This document shows, piece by piece, positions 4,308 through 6,673 of a stretch of DNA of 6,673 bases. The first letter of the stretch is position 1; each line of letters opens with the position of its first letter. The position numbers and the translations under genes are program-made. A model generated the notes under the pieces. The model ran no database searches and was not told the DNA's origin. It was given only the letters and a program-made list of their open reading frames with translations. Source of the stretch: Clostridia bacterium (GTDB lineage: Bacteria > Bacillota > Clostridia > Oscillospirales > CAG-382); the NCBI GenBank assembly GCA_017646185.1, contig JAGCNA010000214.1:1-6673 (forward strand), written 5' to 3'.

Positions 4308-6673
4308 ATGAAAAACCGCGTTGCAGCATTATTGCTGATCGTACTTATGCTCTTACCCGTCTTGGCTTCTTGTAGCAAAGAAGTTCCCCCTACAGAGACA
4401 GAGGTAACCGTTTATACTCTTCATATGATTAAGGGAGATACCACTACCGAAGAGGCTATAAAGAAAGTGGAACTTGCCCTTAACCGTATATTGTTCTACC
4501 GTCTGGGTAGCTGTGTTGAAATACACGCTTATACCGAAGATGAGTATTACGACGTCATTGAAGCAAAATATGCTGAAATGGAAGAGTACAAGCTTAAAAA
4601 AGAAGAAGAAAAGAAAAACAACAAAGATAAAGACAAAAATAAGGACAAGAACGAATCTTCCGAGGAAGTTTCTGTTGACGTTTTCACCGGCGATGATTAC
4701 CTTGATCTGCTTATGGATGGCGGCGAATACGTAAGAGAAGAGCCCAGATTCGATATCTTCCTTATTAATGATTACGATAAGTATTATGAACTCGCGACCG
4801 ATGGCAAGCTTTCCGCTATCAATGAAATTCTCAACAGCGAATGCAAAATACTTAAAGACTATATCCACCCCACAATTCTTTCTGCTGCAGTTATAGACAA
4901 AAAGACTTACGGCATTCCTCTTAACACCATTATCGGCGAATATTCCTATATGGTGTTTGACAAAGAACTTCTTGACCAGCACGGCGTAGATTACCAGACT
5001 ATGAAATCTCTGGATGACCTTCAGGATTATCTTTCTGTTATCGCAGAACAGAATCCCGATGTCGTTCCCCTTTCCAACACTGCGGATCCTACCTCTGTTG
5101 ACTATATCTTCAGTTCTCTCTCCCCTGCTTACGTAAAGGATAAGTACGTTCACTCTTCCTTCGAAAGCAGCGAGCTTGCTTCCTATTACTCCGTTATCCA
5201 GATGTTCAACTCCATGGGTTATCTCCGTGAAGCTGATGAGGATGACAGAATTGCGGTTCAGTTTATCTCCGGTAACGAAGAAACTATCGCAAAGCTTGAG
5301 GCTGAAACCGGCAGAGAATACGAATACACCGTATACAGCAATCCTGTTGCTACCAATGATAACTGTATAAACGGTATCTTCGCATTCAGCTCCTTCTGTA
5401 CCGCTAACGAGCTTAAGGCAGCAATGGAACTTGTTGCAGCTATCTACACCAACCCCGAGCTTGCAAACATCTTTGCATACGGTGTTGAAGGCGAACACTA
5501 CCTCCTCAATGATGACGGTCAGGTAGAACGCAGAAACGAAGATTATATTATCGACCCCGAATATTCCGGCAACCGTTTCCTTACCTACACCCTCGCAGGT
5601 GATGATGCAGATAAATGGGAAAAGGCTAAGCTCCAGAACCTGAACGCTGAAATCGCTGTTGATATCGGCTTCACTCTCCAGCCCAACGAATTCACTTGGG
5701 AAATCGAAGTAGAAGATGAAAATGGCGAAAAGACTAAAGAAGAAATCATCGTTGCTTCTCCCAATTATATTGATATCATCAACAAGATTTCTTCCAAGTA
5801 CTATTACGATATAGTAAACGGTAAGGCACTTGAACTGGACCTTGAAGCGCTTTATGCAGAAGCTGAAGCAGGTATCGAAGATACTCTCCGTGCAAATCTG
5901 CAGAACACATACGCTTCCAGAATTCAGAACAATTACTCCAACACCATTTCTGCAAGATACAGTCTTGATTCCGCAGAAGGCAAAAAGATTTATGCTGATG
6001 CCGAGAAAGAAATCAACGATTCTCTCTTCACTCAGGTTAAAAACGAACTCATCGTTAAATACGAAAGAGAGTTGATCGAAGAGCTTACTTCCATGTATGA
6101 TGACGAAGAAAAGCTTAAAGCAGCCGTTCAGGAACGTTTGGACAAACTTTTGACAGAAGATTTCATTAACCAGGCGATCCAAAACGAATATGCAGATAAG
6201 ATCGACGAATACATTATGGCTAAGTACAACCAGACTGTTCAGTCCAAGGTTGACGCTGCTGTTAAGGCTTATCTCCAGACCGAGCTTTACCTTACTGAAT
6301 ACGAAGCTGCTATCGCTTCCGCTGAATTCGAAGCAGAACTTGAAGAAGCTCTCAATTCCGACCTTTCCGCTACAATAAGCACCTCCGTTAATACTCTTAT
6401 CACTACTATGATGACCGATTATTTCGCAGTTATTATAGCTGAATGCAACGAAGAGCTTGAAATCGCCCTTGAAGATTTTATCGCAGAGGTTGTTGCAGCT
6501 TCCGAAAAGTATGACGGCGAAGAGGCTATGACAGAAGACGAAGTTCGCTTTGAACTGGGTCTTATGACCAAGGAAACCGAATCCGACGAAGAAGGCAATG
6601 TTACCAGCGAAACCTACATTCCCGTTGACATTACCGCTTACGAGTACGTGATCAAGGAAATCACCAACCAGTA
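4308..6673 (+). CDS. Extracellular solute-binding lipoprotein with a long helical C-terminal extension (runs to window edge)
   Basis: An open frame of 788 codons from ATG 4308, without a stop, ending in an incomplete codon TA; the next base decides whether the gene ends exactly there. The N-terminus is a lipoprotein signal peptide: MKNRVAALLLIVLMLLPV then lipobox LASC with the lipidated Cys at residue 22. The body resembles family-1-like solute-binding proteins: a first strand TEVTVYTLHMIKG, TEEAIKKVELALNRIL, a hinge-region segment YGIPLNTIIGEYSYMVFDKE (about 201-220) with LLDQHGVDYQTMKSLDDLQD after it, and a later lobe to about residue 505. Probable role: capturing a solute (often sugars or oligosaccharides in this family) on the outer face of the membrane for an ABC importer whose permeases are not in view. 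Odd points: a Lys/Glu/Asp/Asn-rich insert at about 92-120, and from about residue 511 onward nearly 280 residues of charged, Ala/Glu/Tyr-rich predicted helix, far beyond the family's usual 400-550 residues. The codon choice is biased, fitting high expression. Substrate unknown. Confidence 0.85.
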   Translation, partial: MKNRVAALLLIVLMLLPVLASCSKEVPPTETEVTVYTLHMIKGDTTTEEAIKKVELALNRILFYRLGSCVEIHAYTEDEYYDVIEAKYAEMEEYKLKKEEEKKNNKDKDKNKDKNESSEEVSVDVFTGDDYLDLLMDGGEYVREEPRFDIFLINDYDKYYELATDGKLSAINEILNSECKILKDYIHPTILSAAVIDKKTYGIPLNTIIGEYSYMVFDKELLDQHGVDYQTMKSLDDLQDYLSVIAEQNPDVVPLSNTADPTSVDYIFSSLSPAYVKDKYVHSSFESSELASYYSVIQMFNSMGYLREADEDDRIAVQFISGNEETIAKLEAETGREYEYTVYSNPVATNDNCINGIFAFSSFCTANELKAAMELVAAIYTNPELANIFAYGVEGEHYLLNDDGQVERRNEDYIIDPEYSGNRFLTYTLAGDDADKWEKAKLQNLNAEIAVDIGFTLQPNEFTWEIEVEDENGEKTKEEIIVASPNYIDIINKISSKYYYDIVNGKALELDLEALYAEAEAGIEDTLRANLQNTYASRIQNNYSNTISARYSLDSAEGKKIYADAEKEINDSLFTQVKNELIVKYERELIEELTSMYDDEEKLKAAVQERLDKLLTEDFINQAIQNEYADKIDEYIMAKYNQTVQSKVDAAVKAYLQTELYLTEYEAAIASAEFEAELEEALNSDLSATISTSVNTLITTMMTDYFAVIIAECNEELEIALEDFIAEVVAASEKYDGEEAMTEDEVRFELGLMTKETESDEEGNVTSETYIPVDITAYEYVIKEITNQ
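4581..4667 (+). other. Low-complexity Lys/Glu/Asp/Asn linker in the lipoprotein
   Basis: About residues 92-120 are almost only K, E, D, N and S (for example KKEEEKKNNKDKDKNKDKNE), encoded by a nearly pure purine tract. It separates the first beta-alpha unit from the rest of the binding lobe and is probably a disordered loop inserted into the fold. A run of six A lies within it. Confidence 0.7.
5838..6545 (+). other. Predicted long alpha-helical, charged extension of the lipoprotein
   Basis: About residues 511-746 lack prolines and are rich in Ala, Glu, Lys, Leu and regularly placed Tyr, as in long helices or helical bundles. A short motif recurs: LQNTYASRIQNNY (residue 531) and IQNEYADKIDEYI (residue 624), about 93 residues apart, and TEYEAAI (663) resembles TDYFAVI (703). 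This suggests degenerate helical repeats. No transmembrane segment is evident. The function is not recognised. Confidence 0.6.

Noticed and set aside
4353..6182. A 609-codon open frame on the - strand
   Set aside because: It lies fully antisense to the lipoprotein gene, which has a consensus promoter, a ribosome binding site and a signal peptide. The antisense product is a Phe/Val/Ile-rich, low-complexity sequence with no recognisable domain, and it arises because the + strand gene avoids codons whose reverse complements are stops.

Overview
The window looks like a chromosomal segment of a low-to-mid GC Gram-positive bacterium of the Clostridia type. The evidence is strong Shine-Dalgarno sites (AAGGAGG, GGAGG), housekeeping promoters close to the TTGACA/TATAAT consensus, a lipoprotein signal peptide, a Firmicutes-style ribosomal protein L28 end, and an ECF sigma factor followed by a membrane-anchored sensor. 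The species cannot be named from the sequence alone. I see no tRNA, rRNA, CRISPR array or mobile element.

Layout: (1) Bases 1-102 are the 3' end of rpmB (L28), + strand. (2) A perfect 12-bp stem with flanking A and T runs at 121-167 is a bidirectional terminator between convergent genes. (3) Three genes read leftward: a RimJ-type GNAT acetyltransferase (3564-4145), an ECF sigma factor (2958-3503) and a 926-residue single-pass membrane protein (176-2956) that is probably the regulator of that sigma factor. The last two are separated by one base and the ribosome binding site of the second lies inside the end of the first, so they are translationally coupled. (4) A 162-bp intergenic region (4146-4307) carries two divergent, well-formed promoters with a 14-bp AT palindrome between their -35 boxes. 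(5) From 4308 to the window end, + strand, runs a long lipoprotein gene of the extracellular solute-binding type, probably highly expressed, with an unusually long predicted helical C-terminal part.

How the genes may work together: the sigma factor and the membrane protein form a likely envelope-signalling unit. The membrane protein has a short cytoplasmic N-terminus, one transmembrane helix, a large outside region with a probable beta-propeller, a PepSY-like domain and two tandem copies of a Trp/Tyr-rich domain that I do not recognise. The acetyltransferase upstream may be co-transcribed with them. The divergent lipoprotein is probably an ABC importer binding subunit; its permease genes, if linked, lie beyond the right edge. 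Nothing in the sequence proves that the sigma factor controls the lipoprotein, whose promoter looks like a standard housekeeping one.

The most interesting parts are the architecture of the sigma-linked membrane protein and the roughly 280-residue helical extension of the solute-binding lipoprotein.
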